Assembly: GCF_963675165.1 (NCBI RefSeq)
Contig: NC_087391.1
Span: 5,302,126 to 5,366,125, forward strand
Reading direction: 5' to 3'
Source: Halichondria panicea
Lineage: Eukaryota > Porifera > Demospongiae > Suberitida > Halichondriidae
Length of the DNA: 64,000 nt
Shown here: one piece after another, positions 12,183-23,631 of the stretch
Position numbering within the stretch: the first letter of the stretch is position 1
Layout: each line of letters begins with the position of its first letter
Position numbers and translations under genes: made by a program
The notes under the pieces: model-generated
Seen by the model: the letters and a program-made list of their open reading frames with translations, nothing else
The model's database searches: none
Told to the model about the DNA's origin: nothing

Positions 12183-12391
12183 TGCATGCTACAGTACAGT
12201 ACTTTATACTTACACAGAAAAGACGTCTTTGACAGACATGTGATTACCACCTACGAGGTACGCCCCCCTTAGCTTAACCACACCCCTACAGTACAGATGA
12301 CAGCCTGACTTTTTTCTTTTTCAACCTATACACGTAGGAACACCAGCCCCACCCCTCTTTCACGCTCCTTACCAAAAACCACGTGGAATGA
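12183..12391. promoter_or_regulatory. Shared WASHC1/RPAP1 divergent promoter with E-box
   Basis: Between the WASHC1 start and the RPAP1 remnant. 12330-12390 matches the sequence just upstream of intact RPAP1 (23531-23586): CACCAGCCCCACC, CTTTCACGCT, CTTACCAAAA and CCACGTGG. The CACGTG E-box (12380-12385; 23579-23584) is kept in both copies and would suit USF/MYC/TFE-type factors. Promoter function is inferred from position and conservation. Confidence 0.5.
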
Positions 12392-12610
12392 TGAGCTCTG
12401 TGATGTTTGCAACTTGTATTATTAGTCACTTGCAGAAAATGTAAGTTATTTTATAATTATGTTCATTATTTTCCATTCTCGATCTCTTGCATGCAGATAT
12501 TGTGTTGGATGAATTACATGCTCTGAGATCACATGATGAACAAACTAGAGGAGGGTGAAAACGAAACAGATATTATGTCGGGACATTACATTGCCTGGTA
12601 AGATATAATT

Positions 12611-12821
12611 CCGTATAGCGCGCGGGTAATTTTTGTGGGGTAAAATATTGGTTATTTTTGTGGGCAAGCTGACCTCTACGAAAATTTCTCCCACGAAAAC
12701 ATAGGCGTGGCTACATGCAGTGCAGTGCAGGCAATAAGTCCAACGAAATTTTTACTCACAAAAATCACCGTTTTCGAGTTGCACGATTTTTTTACCCCAC
12801 GAAATTACCTGCTATATACGG
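12611..12821. mobile_element. Small inverted-repeat element, 211 bp
   Basis: Left end CCGTATAGCG, then GGGTAATTTTTGTGGGGTAA; right end is its imperfect reverse complement (TTACCCCACGAAATTACC ... TATACGG). Related ends occur at 1-40 and near 18938-18965. 12822-13075 shows nothing further. Confidence 0.6.
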
Positions 12822-13075
12822 TATAAAATATATCAGGTAATAGAAATCATAATAGTTAATTGGAACACCCTAAATTAAATGAGTTAATATAATTAGCTAT
12901 TTCACGTATATAGCAACTTTATTAATGTGTTCATTTATCACGCCAATAAAATGAGAAGGAGATTCCACGTTGAGATTGTAGAGTTTGCAGGAGGTACATG
13001 TGAGCATGATAACTACAGCCGTACAGCAGAGGAGGTTGGCACAATTAAAATCTGTTTGTTTCACCACGGTTTTTT

Positions 13076-13144
13076 CAGCAGGTTGAAGACGAATTCGAGG
13101 CAAACAGTTTTTGTGTTGTCCTCGAATTCGTCTTCAACCTGCTG
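13076..13144. repeat. 25-bp perfect inverted repeat, 19-nt loop
   Basis: Arms 13076-13100 (CAGCAGGTTGAAGACGAATT...) and 13120-13144 are exact reverse complements. No transposon-like ends or target duplication are apparent. 13145-13656 has no recognised gene. Confidence 0.85.
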
Positions 13145-13656
13145 ATCTCACTCTTGCTATTCTTGAGTATTTATCTCTCTTGTATACATCTCCTGTTAGT
13201 TTATAAATCATAAACCCATGATTGCTATACCTGCTACATTAAGACAGGAGTCAAAAAACCAAGGAAAGTGCAGCAACAACTCGAAAATTGAGTTTCTGGC
13301 TCATTGCTTCAAGTATGACTATGCTTTCTAGCATGACTGGGTTGTTAGCATCATTTACTGCTAGTAAGTATAGAAGGCTATAATATACGATCGTTTGAAT
13401 CCTTAGCTAGAATAGCTACTTTTCTCTGTACGTTTCCTTCTTTTTTCTCTCTGTGCATGCACATTCCTCCGTTGATATGTGACCAACCTCCTCTGGCTGT
13501 GCAGTGAATGCCTAAATAACGTGGGTGTGGTCTCGTTAATGACGTACACTATTTAACTTTGCATCTTCAATGAATGTGAATAATTAATGAATGCACTAAA
13601 AATGAAATGTAACATAAATTTTGAAACGAACGACCACTGTGAAGTAAGGCCATCTG

Positions 13657-14910
13657 TTAGCTAAGATACTTTTGTGCTATTTTATTAGCTATACTTGTAT
13701 TCATTATCGGGTAAAGCGTCACTGCTAGAATTACGTCTTCCCAAGTGGCCTCTCCAGTGTTCACATAAGCTTCGATGCATCTAAGCTTCAAGACAGACAC
13801 TTCCAAGCGAGAGTGTCTTAACTCATCGATTAGCCCAGTTTTGATACCCAGGTTTACACACAGTGCCTCCCAGTTACCAATATCCTCCAACATCGAGTAC
13901 AGCTCTTTGACACTTGTAATGGGATGTACGTGCTGATGGGTGGATACATTGCTAAGGCGATGATCTCGCTGTGCTGGCCAAATTCCTTCATTGTCAGGCA
14001 TGTCCTTTGCGCCATATTTTCTAAGCGTTTTCTCACACTGTACGTCATTCTTTCGGACTGCTGCATGAAGCATCCTCGTTCCTCTTTGAAGGTCCAGAAG
14101 AAGGTCATTCGTATCAATGTCGTACTTCTGGCACAGGGACAGCACACTTTCAATCTCATGGTGCTTGTTCCTGTTCATCAGATAGTGCCATGGCGTGTTG
14201 CCTCGACTGTCTGGGATCAAGAGCACAGGTAGAATTTGCACATTTAGTTTTTCACAGACTTTTAGTAAAATTCTGAAGAAGTTAACGTGACCTCGCTGGA
14301 ACGCTTTGTGTAAAAGCGTGGTGCCAGCGAGTGCATGGACCCCCGTCAAGTGTGCTAGTACCCCATAGCTGATCGACAATTCTAATAGCACCTCTGCTGC
14401 TTCAAAGTGGCCTAACTCAAATGCTAATTCGAGCGGGACTTCTTCTTTGTTATTCTTCGCAAGGAGAATATTCTTGGTGTACTTAGGGTACGTATTAGCA
14501 AAAACTGTCACATAGTGTTTATCAGCCATTCCTTTAATGGCCGAGTGTAGTGGTATGTCTCCATCATTGTCCATCCAAATGATGTAGATGTCATAACTTT
14601 CATCTTCCAGGTAGAGCAGAATCTTCTCAATGAGATCGATCGGGAAGACACTGTAAGACCTGGCAATCTGATTGAGTATAGTCCCCCCAAAGAGACTATC
14701 TCTCGTTTCCAGGATACATTTCCTGAAGACTTGCTTTAGGTCGGATGATGTAGTCATGCCTAGCCAGTGGTGCTGAAGCCACTTTGACAGTAAAGTCTGG
14801 CTAGACTCAAAAATTATTTCCACTCCAGTCATGCAATTTTGGTCTTGTTTTCCAACGACCAACGACACGACGCTGAGCAGTACAAAGGAGAAGATGTTTG
14901 TGATGTTCAT
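13657..14910 (-). CDS. Signal peptide / ankyrin / Death-domain protein, copy A
   Basis: A single uninterrupted frame of 417 aa. Residues 1-20 are a clear signal peptide (IFSFVLLSVVSLVVG). A conserved N-terminal region (DSLFGGTILNQIARS) is followed by about five ankyrin-type repeats (DNDGDIPLHSAIKGM, VPLELAFELGHFEAAEVLLE, TTLLHKAFQRGHVNFFRILL, DSRGNTPWHYLMNR, MLHAAVRKNDVQCEK). The last ~85 residues (WEALCVNLGI, IDELRHSRLE, LKLRCIEAY, TWEDVILAV) fit a Death domain. Death and ankyrin domains normally act in the cytosol, so the secretory signal is odd. It has no introns, lies antisense in a remnant of RPAP1 and is roughly 60% identical to 26095-27357. An open frame of this length among decayed exons implies selection. 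I do not know its function; an immune or cell-death role is inference. Confidence 0.8.
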   Translation of the reverse strand: MNITNIFSFVLLSVVSLVVGKQDQNCMTGVEIIFESSQTLLSKWLQHHWLGMTTSSDLKQVFRKCILETRDSLFGGTILNQIARSYSVFPIDLIEKILLYLEDESYDIYIIWMDNDGDIPLHSAIKGMADKHYVTVFANTYPKYTKNILLAKNNKEEVPLELAFELGHFEAAEVLLELSISYGVLAHLTGVHALAGTTLLHKAFQRGHVNFFRILLKVCEKLNVQILPVLLIPDSRGNTPWHYLMNRNKHHEIESVLSLCQKYDIDTNDLLLDLQRGTRMLHAAVRKNDVQCEKTLRKYGAKDMPDNEGIWPAQRDHRLSNVSTHQHVHPITSVKELYSMLEDIGNWEALCVNLGIKTGLIDELRHSRLEVSVLKLRCIEAYVNTGEATWEDVILAVTLYPIMNTSIANKIAQKYLS

Positions 14911-14994
14911 CCTGCTGGGTCTGTAGAAAAGAACTCTATATTACTTAGATTCCAAACTAATTATGTTAACTTACTAGCCGTAGTAGTTGTTTTC

Positions 14995-15130
14995 TAAGAT
15001 ATTGTATAGTGGGAAATTTCGTTAGGAGTAAAATTTTGTGTTTTTCGAGGGAAAAGTAGTAATGCGAAAATTAAAACAATAAACTCCCACACACCGGTAT
15101 TTCACATGCAAAGCTCTTGGTGGGTGTGGA
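14995..15130. repeat. Dispersed repeat, also near 20650-20830 inverted
   Basis: CACATGCAAAGCTCTTGGTG near 15104 recurs in reverse complement near 20664-20694, together with flanking AT-rich sequence. Probably a transposon fragment; ends not defined. Confidence 0.4.
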
Positions 15131-15709
15131 GAGCTATTATATAATAATAGCTTTGTGAATCCATACTAGCTGGAGTCCTGATACTAGTACATGTGGTACT
15201 TGTCATAGTGTGTGTTTTTTTATGCAGGGATATTTGAATATGAAGTTGCTTCACCGTCTCCGCTACATCCTGGAGGTGTGTGCCCCGCCCACTCCACTAC
15301 CCTCACACCTGTTGGATGTGGTCACCATGGTAGCAAGACACTCTGTCTACGCAGCCACTGAGGTATAAGCCATGTTGGTATGGTAAGTATATTCTTGATA
15401 ATTAATTTGTTGTGTGTAGTATTTTAAATGAATGCAATCTCTTCAGGTGTACAGCTGCCCACGTCTGATGGATTATTGTTTTTGGTCAGTTTCTACCACT
15501 TGATTGGTCGACTGGGAGAGGGGATGTGGTTGATGGGCCTGCATGTGTGTCTGCACTAAAGCTAGTGTGTGCACTGGTGTCAGCTAGTAGGAATATCACA
15601 ACTGCTTTGGTGAGTAAACATACACTGTGTTTGAGAGCAAATTATTGCTTATTGATACACGCTGTGTCAATATTTATACCTTGGTGCGCATGTGCAAGTG
15701 AGGCGTACG

Positions 15710-15710
15710 G

Positions 15711-15754
<44 letters not shown>
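15710..15754. repeat. GT microsatellite
   Basis: An uninterrupted (GT)n tract just downstream of the exon-10 remnant. 15760-16350 has no recognised gene. Confidence 0.9.
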
Positions 15755-15757
<3 letters not shown>

Positions 15758-16352
15758 ATTGAAGTGTATACAAAAGGTATTGGGGTGGGCAGGGATTGTC
15801 AGTCGCACACCCTCCCAATCAAACGGAAAGCTTCTAATAAAAATATATATACGATGGTTGGAATCCAGCCTTCATTCATTATTTTGTCTATAATTACTTA
15901 GCATATGGTTTGTTTACCTCCTTCTAGGTTGCAAATGGGTATTCACACATGTATATGTCTGTCATAATATGTGTCACTAAAGGTAAATAAGTGTACGTGT
16001 GAAACACACATATAGAATAGAAAGAAATCAAACAGGAACAAAAAAAGCAAACAGATGCCCGGCCTTGAGAGCCGAGAATGATGGGTTAAAGAGTCTTTAA
16101 CGGTGCACCAACCCTCCCCATTCATCTGTTGCATTCAGAATAACTAGTATACTGAATAATTTTTGTAAGCTATTCACTTGGGGCCATGCTGATATTGTAA
16201 GCTATATTTATATTTGAGGTAATGCTGACATAAAGTATAGAACTTATCTTAGACTTGATAATTGGCTGCTGTAATACTTCAACTTAGCTTGCATGGCTGT
16301 GTGCTTTGTGTGAAATAATATGACCTTGCAAGGGAGGCTTAATTTATAAGTA

Positions 16353-16660
16353 CAGTAGAACCTCGATTATCCGGCCCTCGATTATCCGGAACCTCGATTA
16401 TCCGGCTTGACTTTTTTTATTTTATCAGATTACATAATTCATAAAATGGGCGTGTCCCTCAAATGCGCATGCGCGTTGCAGTTGTTACCATGGAGACATA
16501 CCTGCTTTTCTTTTGCGCATGCGCAGACAACCATGTGACACTGCTGTTCATCAATAAAGTGGGTGGATCAAGGAGTGGTTTATCTATTCGATTATCCGGC
16601 ATATTCACTTATCCGGCCTGCTTCTGGAACCAAGGTGTCCGGATAATCGAGGTTCTACTG
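16353..16660. mobile_element. pogo/Tigger-like MITE, TA target duplication
   Basis: Ends CAGTAGAACCTCGATTATCC and its reverse complement, flanked by TA on both sides. Such ends are typical of pogo/Tigger-type Tc1-mariner elements. The CCTCGATTATCCGG end motif is repeated three times at the left end. Two further copies lie at 50513-50793 and 50838-51105. No transposase. Confidence 0.8.
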
Positions 16661-16821
16661 TACAGGCCTGTATTGTCTGAGCCAGGTTTTGTGGTGATAG
16701 TATCTGATAATGGGATGCATATGGATCTATGTGGTTCTTCTAGGTGGCAAGCACAAACAAGCATTAACCTCAAATGTTGGTTCTTAGAATTAGCGTTAGG
16801 CATTAGTAAAAAAAAAAGATA

Positions 16822-16952
<131 letters not shown>

Positions 16953-17053
16953 GGAGTGTTGCTACTCTACTTAGTAGTTAGCTCTGCTATTGGTAGCTGA
17001 GAGAGGGAGAAGAAAGCTGCAATTAATACTCTGCTGATATGATGCAAAAATGT

Positions 17054-17872
17054 ATAATGTGTGTATAAAAGCTATTGCTATAATAGCTAGTAGCTTTAGT
17101 TTTGACACCTCCATCGAGGCATCAGCACCCGCGGTGCTTTCATTAGTTACAGATTTTGATGTTAAAGCTTTGTTGTTGAATAAAAACAAGGAAGTTTAAC
17201 TTGCACGTTGGTTGCATGGCAAGCTAGCTACACGTGGCCTTTATTCGAGGCACTTACATGTAATTACACAATGTATATGATTTTTTGTTTTGAAAGTACT
17301 TATTTGCTGACTCTAGGACCAGGACTCCAGAAGCCATACTTCTTAAGTCTCCAGGCTTTTTGCTCCTAGTCCACAGCTAATGCATGTCTATGTACCACTA
17401 AAATTTCGGTCTCTTAATTAATTAGTACTTTAGAAAAGATGGGACTTTCCCAGGGAAAATCCCTGAGACTATATGTAATTAAAATAAAATACCAGTATAC
17501 CATGTACCAACCACAAATTACTTTGATGTGCATGTGTGCATATCAATATGAAAGCACCGCAGGTGCTGATGCCTCGGTGGAGGTGTCAAAAGTACACAAC
17601 ATAAAGCTACTAAAGTCTATTTGTGCTAAGTTTGACCTTCATAACTTTGTCATACTTTACTGAAATTCAAAGTTACATATACCATTGGATTCCTTGTTAA
17701 AAAGCGCTTCTATCTATATGCTGTAGAGCTGGTAAGCTCCAACCAGCTAAAAGTTAGTATTTTCCATAGAAGTCCCAGGCATACTTGTCCACATAAATGA
17801 AGCCATAATTGACCACATAATTTCCGGGGTCGAACTCAACACAAAATAGCAATAGCTTTTATACACACATTA
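17054..17872. mobile_element. ~820-bp inverted-repeat element
   Basis: Outer ends TAATGTGTGTATAAAAGCTA and reverse complement near 17846-17872. An inner inverted pair (GACACCTCC..GAGGCATCAGCACC.. at 17104-17145 and its complement at 17548-17592) lies in the same orientation as the outer pair. The interior is AT-rich with no convincing frame. 17873-18417 shows no recognised gene. Confidence 0.55.
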
Positions 17873-18665
17873 TGAAGAATTCAGAATCACAGAGAAACAG
17901 CCCCACCCCACTACTCAGTGTAACTGCTGCTCGAACAGCGCTCCACGGTGGTCTATCCTCGGCATCACAACCAAGCCAAGAAGCTCGCCTCTACACTGCT
18001 GCAAAACAGCTCAAGCCCCCAGCAAAAAGAGCCGCTTCTAGTGCTATGGTGAAACAGAATTGACATGCATCACGAGGTCGAGGACTAGGTCTAGGAACAC
18101 AGAATCTTCACAAAATGAACCTGACAATTTTAAAACCTGCATGGTTGCAAAGAAGAAACTCCAGCAGTGTTGAACATTCCTGCATGGCTGGACTTACTTT
18201 GATACTTGTTATTTCTCATGGTAATTATTAGCAAAGGGGCGGTTTGCGGTCAGTGCATTATAACTTTCAGCAGTGCATTATGCTGCATATTGCACTTCGC
18301 AACAATGTAGCAACGGGATATAACCATAATTATATAGCTTGAGCTTTTGCTTGAATCTCAAATTGTGTCATTTGTTCATATAGATGTTCTGCGAGAATGA
18401 CTTTCATATAGGGACACGTTTCCCGAGTTGCTGAAGTGGCCACTACACCTGAGCAGCTCAAGATTGAGGGAACCACTGGTATGTCATGATGACGTTGACT
18501 ACATTAATTAGTGCATAACATTTAATTTATTTTGTACTCAATAGCCTACCCACCCCCCCTGCCGTGGACCGGAGTCACTCTCTCGGGCTCCACTGCTCAG
18601 TCTATAGCTAACACTCTAACACAATAACTTTCTAAGACTACTGAGGTGAGTGAGGTCTCAGTGTG

Positions 18666-18748
18666 CACTGTCCCCATAGCTCGTGTCTACTAACTTTTAG
18701 TAGACACGAGCTATGGAAAGTTAGTAGACACGAGCTATGGGGACAGTG
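18666..18748. repeat. 31-bp perfect inverted repeat with a third copy in the spacer
   Basis: Arms 18666-18696 and 18718-18748 are exact reverse complements (CACTGTCCCCATAGCTCGTG...). The spacer holds an extra direct copy of 19 bases of the right arm (TTAGTAGACACGAGCTATGG region, 18698-18716). Confidence 0.85.
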
Positions 18749-19016
18749 TACGTACACGGAGATTTTTAGATCAAAGCTTACCTATAGCTAGTCTAATTAA
18801 GTCCACGAAAATTGTTCTTTAATTAGAATTATCTGCTATAACGTGCAAAGATTAAAGGCGTGGCTTCCGGTAAGCAATCATTCCATGAACATTGTGCAAC
18901 GAAAGGCTTTTACAGGCCATTTTACGAAATATAAGTGCCTCTAAAATTTCGCGCTATACGGTATATCAACAGTGAAACTTACACTATCCATTCTTACAGT
19001 ATAAGAAATTGGCAAT

Positions 19017-19084
19017 CACAACAGCTGCACTATACTGATCGATACAATCAGTATAGTGCAGCTGTTGTGTGCAGCTGTTGTGAT
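19017..19084. repeat. 23-bp perfect inverted repeat with extra partial arm
   Basis: Arms 19017-19039 (CACAACAGCTGCACTATACT...) and 19047-19069 are exact complements with a 7-nt spacer. 19070-19084 repeats 15 bases of the right arm (TGCAGCTGTTGTGAT). Confidence 0.85.
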
Positions 19085-19329
19085 GTGCGATTTTCTGAAA
19101 GCTTATCAATGCATGTTATTTGGCCACAAATTCTGTCATCATCCATAGTACCTTTTGACTAATCTTCCTTTCAGAAAATAGTGCAACTGCCCTGACCTTA
19201 TTAGGTATTCTTTTACATGCCGTTATCTATCCTTTTACTTGCATGTACATGTATACATTGTAAATACTGTCTTGCCACGTACTCTCCCCTCCCAATGTAA
19301 GCTCATGCACACACACAAACTCTATCTAC

Positions 19330-21158
19330 ATCCACTCCCCTCACACCTGTTGGACGTGATCACCATAGTAGCAAGACACTCCGTATACGCAGCCACTGAG
19401 GTAAGCCAAGCTGGTATGGTAGATATAATATTCTAGATCATTAATTGTGAGTATGTACTTATGTATTTTATATTTGCTAAATGGAATCTTCAGGTATCTT
19501 CAGATGTACAGCTGCCCTTGTCTGATGGATGTTGTCTTCAGCCAGTTCCTACACTTGATTGGTTAACTGAGAGAGGGGGTGTGGTTGATGGGCCTGCATT
19601 TGCATCTGCATTGAAGCTAGTGTGATGATTAAGCTTGATCCTAGGCCGCACTATCTCCTTTGTTTAAAGGCCTGTGAAGGAAGCTATGTTGTTATATGCA
19701 CAGATTTTGTACTGTCAAGGTTTCAGTTGACTTAGCTTGAAGTTTTATAATACATTGTACAATGTACTTACACCTGTTTATACCCTCCCTTGCAGTTATC
19801 TTGTCACCACCTATCCTCTGTGCTTGTCCGGTACACTATCCCCCCTGCCCTCTGAACTGGGACTACCTCTAGACCACTCCCTCCCCCTCTCTACCACGGC
19901 TCTGCTCACATGGGCACTGGCACTAGGCTACGGACTAGCCTCTCACGCAGTCAGGTGAGAGTGTGCATAAGCATTAGCTACAGTTGTACATAGCTAGTAC
20001 ATTGCGTAAGACCCAGTGTTTAGTATAACATTGTTGAATGGCCATAACTTTAAGTTCTGGAAGCCTGGGAAGATGTCATAATTCGTGTCATTTTCGGCTT
20101 AGCACAATGTGTGACTTTTTTAATGTTAGGGACACGTTTCCAGAGTTACTGAAGCAGTTGCACTGTGTTTCCCTGGACAACGGTAGCTCTCCCCTGCAAG
20201 CTAACAGAGACAAGGCTCTACTGTGTCTAGTGGAGGCAGTTCTCAGACTAGTGGCTATTACACCTGAGCAGCTCAAGATTGAGGGAACTACTGGTATGTC
20301 ATGATGACGTTGACTAGTGCATAGCCCTAATATTTGATTTCTGTTGTACTCACTAGCTACCCCCCCTACCCCAGACACCCACCCTCCCCCTGCCGTGGAC
20401 TGGAGTCATCCTCGGGCTCTGTTGGCTCCACTACTTAGTCTAACACAATGGCTGACTGAGACTACTGAGGTGAGAGGAGGTATCAGCTAGTACACTGGCT
20501 AGGCAGGGGGGCTACAATCAGAAATCCTACTACATGTGCTTGCGCAATGCATATGCATATGTAATTATAGCCACATTGTTTTGAGTGCGTGATCGAGGAA
20601 AATTATTGCTAAATGGTTTGAAAGCCCTCAGAAGAATGTTCGTATTCGCATTTCAATGCCAGGAAACCACACCCACCAAGAGCTTTGCATGTGCAAATAT
20701 ATAAATATCGGTGTGTGGGAGTTTATCCACGTTTTAATATTCGCCTGCTCTATCCTAATAAACACAAAAATTAACACTGCACATAATTTCCCGCATACGG
20801 TATCACAATACTTGTACCGTCGCGGGAAATTTAGTTTTGCGATTTAATTTTTGTAAAGTGATCAAAGTTTGCAAGTGATTATGCTCGCATAACATTCTAT
20901 AGTAATACGGTAGTTCTTAGAATTACGTACTTTTCCAATGGTGTGCTCTAATATAACTTTTGTCAATCAGTCGCGAAGCCAATAGCATTCAAAGTTCTGC
21001 GAAAATTAATAATTCGCAAAATATTTTACATGTGATACTATAAATACTGTGTACATTTCACTATTATGCAGTTTTCTGCTTGTACAGGACGCACCGTGTG
21101 CTGGCAATGTGCTGCACTGTCTTGCCACATACTACCATCTCTCCCCTCCCAATGTAAG

Positions 21159-21224
<66 letters not shown>

Positions 21225-22480
21225 ACACACACACACACTTTGTTGTAAGTCTATCTACACACAAATGCTCACCTTAACAGCAGTAGATCCTTTAGGCCAT
21301 AATTATAGAAATGGCAGAATCAATGGATACAGTAGAATCAATAAATCTCTCAGAGCAACTGGCCTCACTGTTACAACTGTGTGTAACCATGTGACCATAA
21401 TGTTTATGTTTGTTTTTCCTGGCACATGCACACTTTTAGTTTTACAAGTTTGAAAGTGTGAATGCTCTTCCTCTCTCTTTGTATAAGACATCTGGTTGTG
21501 TGGGTTTATAGCAGTGCCCTCTAATTACGATGACTTCAATATTATTTTTTCCCATAATAATTTTAGCACCATTTTTTCAGTGCACATACATGTAGTCTCT
21601 CAAAATAATTTGTTTGCTGCCGCTGTTATTACATCAACTACGATGATATACCATATTAAAACTTTGTGAATATTCCCCCACAGAGATACGTCTGGTATTG
21701 CCACTCCCCTCGACACTCCGGGCACACCTCCACCACCCTCCCTACCCTCACACTTCACACTCCCCACACCCAACAAGCCTGCACTGTACGGCCGCCCCAC
21801 GATGCAGTCAGGTGACTACCACAGTCTAGTGCAGCCTCGACTCTCGCTACTGACAGCCACCAACCTGACCTGGGGGTACATCAGACTAGTGGCACTACAC
21901 AGCAACAAGGCCACAGGTTGAAACCTTGCTGTGAGTGAGTACATTGATACTTATTTTATGATATGGTTTGTAAGTAGCTGGAGCATATATATAATTATAG
22001 TGGCTGCAATAGCATATTCACACCTGCACAATTATTATTTTTACTTTGTCTTTTTATGCTGATGCTCTTCCTCTCTTTGTAGGTGGCTGCGATAGTTTGC
22101 AACCCAGTGTATATTGAGTATCTCAATAAAGTGTCACAATCTGATGGTTCAAAGGTGAGTTGTCTCCAACTCGACGCTAGCTAGTACACATGCTTGAAGT
22201 ATCTCTCTCCATGCACTCAGGCGTCATCAACAATTGACCTTATTGAACTGTACATGCTCTATGAATCTGTACTGATGCTTCAGTCTCTTATAAGTTACCT
22301 CATTGTCTGATTATGTTTATGTGTTTAGGTGGAGTTGGGTTCATCCGTCCCAGAGGGGTGTGGTCAATTGACGTTTGATCTTGGACATAGGTTACTTAAA
22401 CTCCTCCCACCTGAACCAGAGAGTATCGTATGTATTGAGTCTCCACTGTTGTATTGCACCCCTCGCTTATCAGGTAGTGT
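19330..22480 (+). pseudogene. RPAP1: RPAP1 pseudogene, segment 2 (exons 9-19)
   Basis: A second decayed run of RPAP1 exons, starting again at exon 9 right after the exon-14 piece of segment 1. Approximate matches: exon 9 3' half 19330-19401, exon 10 19497-19630 (truncated), exon 11 19797-19953 (one inserted G in a C-rich run), exon 12 20130-20294, exon 13 20370-20466, exon 14 21089-21156, a trace of exon 15 near 21330-21370, exon 16 21684-21915, exon 17 22082-22154, exon 18 22221-22289 and exon 19 22330-22472. Exon 18 has lost its donor (GTAAGT is ATAAGT). Exon 19 is frameshifted near its end. It could not encode RPAP1. Confidence 0.85.
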
Positions 22481-22496
22481 AATTATACAGCCTGCA

Positions 22497-22850
22497 CACG
22501 CACACACACCCACCACCCTCTACACACACCCACTACCCTCTACACACACACCCACCACCCTCTACACACACCCACCACCCTCTACACACACCCACCACCC
22601 TCTACACACACACCCACCACCCTCTACACACACCCACCACCCTCTACACACACACCCACCACCCTCTACACACACCCACTACCCTCTACACACACACACC
22701 ACCCTCTACACACACACCCACCACCCTCTACACACACACACACCACCCTCTACACACACACCCACCACCCTCTACACACACACCCACCACCCTCTACACA
22801 CACACCCACTACCCTCTACACACACACCCACCCACTACTCTTCACACACA
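22497..22850. repeat. Minisatellite, ~20-24-bp unit
   Basis: Many copies of ACACACCCACCACCCTCTAC with variable CA length, directly after the exon-19 remnant. The intact gene has a related but different expansion at the same place (32396-32725). The GT/CA-rich strand makes long but meaningless open frames. Confidence 0.9.
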
Positions 22851-23004
22851 CTCATGTTAGCAGTAGAGATCGACATACCATCATTCTCCAAGCTTCTAAA
22901 GACACCCTTGTATAAATCTACCAGATTGAAAGGGTAATGAATTGTTATAATTTCTTGCTGGCTTTGATAGTGGCCTCGTTACTTTTGCTGTGTTCATTAT
23001 GTAG

Positions 23005-23198
23005 CTGTGAAGGAGAGTAAACCGCTGGACATCACATTCTCTGCTGGGGTGGAGCTACTGGAGGAGGACGAGAAGGAGGTACCTTAACCCCCCCCCCAAG
23101 CTATAACACAAGTCATGACTACATGTCCATTTTTTAAAGCTCATAAAATGTATTTCTTTCATCTACCTTTACAAGATTTACCACACACTCATAATTCA

Positions 23199-23229
<31 letters not shown>

Positions 23230-23432
23230 ACACACACACACAGCTGTACTCCTCCACTCGTATCCAGCCAATGCCGTACCTTCAGTACAAGAAGACCGTG
23301 CTGGCAGAGTATGAGAAGCAATCGAGACTAACTCTAGCAGAGTGTCGGAAGCTGCTCAAGATTGACGTGAACAAAACTAGAATTTCTTTGTCAGTAGAGG
23401 TTGGATTGAACACATCAGCTAGTGTTATTTTG
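23005..23432 (+). pseudogene. TADA2A: TADA2A C-terminal exons, dead second copy
   Basis: Exons 23005-23078 and 23244-~23432 closely match 8720-9162, including the C tract and CA repeat at the acceptor. A net deletion of 10 bases after KIDVNKTR shifts the frame and destroys the end of the SWIRM domain. It marks the left edge of the second copy of the duplicated block. Confidence 0.85.
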
Positions 23433-23456
23433 TTGCTCATTAATTAAAGTGTGTCT

Positions 23457-23510
23457 GTCATGTTTATTTTGTTGAGAATGTCATTGAGGACAACATCACA
23501 AAGTACTCCA
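23457..23510 (-). pseudogene. WASHC1: Remnant of WASHC1 exon 1
   Basis: 23457-23507 aligns with 12051-12101 (TTGAAAATGTCATTG versus TTGAGAATGTCATTG, AAGTACTCCA shared), the end of WASHC1 exon 1 on the minus strand. The rest of WASHC1 is deleted here, so the TADA2A remnant sits next to RPAP1. Confidence 0.7.
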
Positions 23511-23515
23511 CTGTG

Positions 23516-23631
23516 GGAACAAGGCTGCAAAACACCAGCCCCACCCCCCAGCCTATCTTTCACGCTTCTTACCAAAACCACGTGGAGCCAACTTAGTTGA
23601 TGTCAAGGTTGCATTAATTAATAAAAGAAGA
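23516..23631 (+). promoter_or_regulatory. RPAP1 proximal promoter/5' UTR with E-box
   Basis: 116 bp between the WASHC1 remnant and the RPAP1 start. It contains CACGTG at 23579-23584, conserved with 12380-12385. Function inferred from conservation. Confidence 0.45.

Noticed and set aside
17872-18063. Short frame after the 820-bp element, possible capsid or gag-like fragment
   Set aside because: 63 codons, no recognisable motif, and low-complexity Ala/Ser/Pro composition.
22329-22937. 202-codon frame rich in Thr-His-Pro
   Set aside because: Its middle is the translation of a minisatellite; only the first ~45 codons are an RPAP1 exon-19 remnant.
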